Origin: Gracilaria domingensis
Lineage: Eukaryota > Rhodophyta > Florideophyceae > Gracilariales > Gracilariaceae
Direction of reading: 5' to 3'
NCBI GenBank assembly: GCA_022539475.1
Contig: VCMS01000096.1
Location: 186,001-250,000, forward strand
Length of the DNA: 64,000 nucleotides
Shown here: one piece after another, positions 63,991-64,000 of the stretch
How the letters are laid out: every line of letters begins with the position of its first letter
How positions within the stretch are numbered: the stretch's first letter is position 1
Made by a program: the position numbers and the translations under genes
Notes under the pieces: model-generated
Told to the model about the DNA's origin: nothing
What the model saw: the letters and a program-made list of their open reading frames with translations, nothing else
Database searches by the model: none

Positions 63991-64000
63991 AAATTGTGGT

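Noticed and set aside
1-64000. tRNA and rRNA genes
   Set aside because: No cloverleaf A/B-box pair or rRNA core sequence was recognised by eye. A covariance-model search was not possible here.

Overview
The window looks like nuclear DNA of a eukaryotic alga, most likely a florideophyte red alga of the Chondrus type. The supporting signs are spliceosomal GT-AG introns in an otherwise intron-poor sequence, remains of a phytol kinase with a transit-peptide-like N terminus, Ty3/gypsy, PIF/Harbinger and KDZ-like elements nested in each other, and no bacterial operon signals. The organism is an inference. Two runs of N (17971-18846 and 32427-32763) are assembly gaps, so some frameshifts may be assembly errors.

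Layout. 1-108 is the start of a secreted Gly-Met repeat protein on the minus strand. 3456-4973 is a secreted Cys-rich protein with at least one intron. 5.2-7.0 kb holds a Harbinger-type MITE and a decayed Harbinger transposase. 8.05-15.0 kb is a gypsy element (G1): an unrecognised upstream ORF family (ORF-A), gag, then pol cut off at 14996. 15.0-26.0 kb is an 11-kb derivative of a large transposon, carrying a broken KDZ/Zisupton-like transposase. 26-28.7 kb is gypsy debris with one recognisable LTR. 28.7-32.4 kb starts with another terminus of the large transposon, followed by fragments of host genes (Notchless, phytol kinase, HECT E3 ligase). 32.8-54.2 kb is a third gypsy element (G3, minus strand), split by a complete 16.2-kb copy of the large transposon at 33282-49468. 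55.6-64 kb holds ORF-A between long inverted arms, then gypsy G2, which runs off the window.

The most notable object is the 16.2-kb element. It has related inverted termini (CGTCTGT...), a 2-bp AT flanking duplication, and removing it restores the reading frame of the interrupted gypsy pol. Its core is two divergent gene strings facing away from a mirrored intergenic region built around a telomere-like palindrome. Leftward are a ParB-like protein, an unknown acidic protein and a 2OG-Fe(II) oxygenase-like protein. Rightward are an unknown protein, a beta-class DNA methyltransferase and a SET-domain protein. The outer part carries metabolic-type cargo: two HAD phosphatase-like genes, a ketopantoate-reductase-like gene, a ribulose-phosphate 3-epimerase fragment and a coiled-coil gene. 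The 11-kb relative at 14997-25982 keeps both ends, the palindrome (expanded to four units) and part of the ParB gene, but has a KDZ-like transposase where the methyltransferase/SET block sits in the large copy. I read this as a cargo-carrying eukaryotic transposon with a DNA/chromatin-modification module. Most of its genes carry stops or frameshifts, so this copy may be dead.
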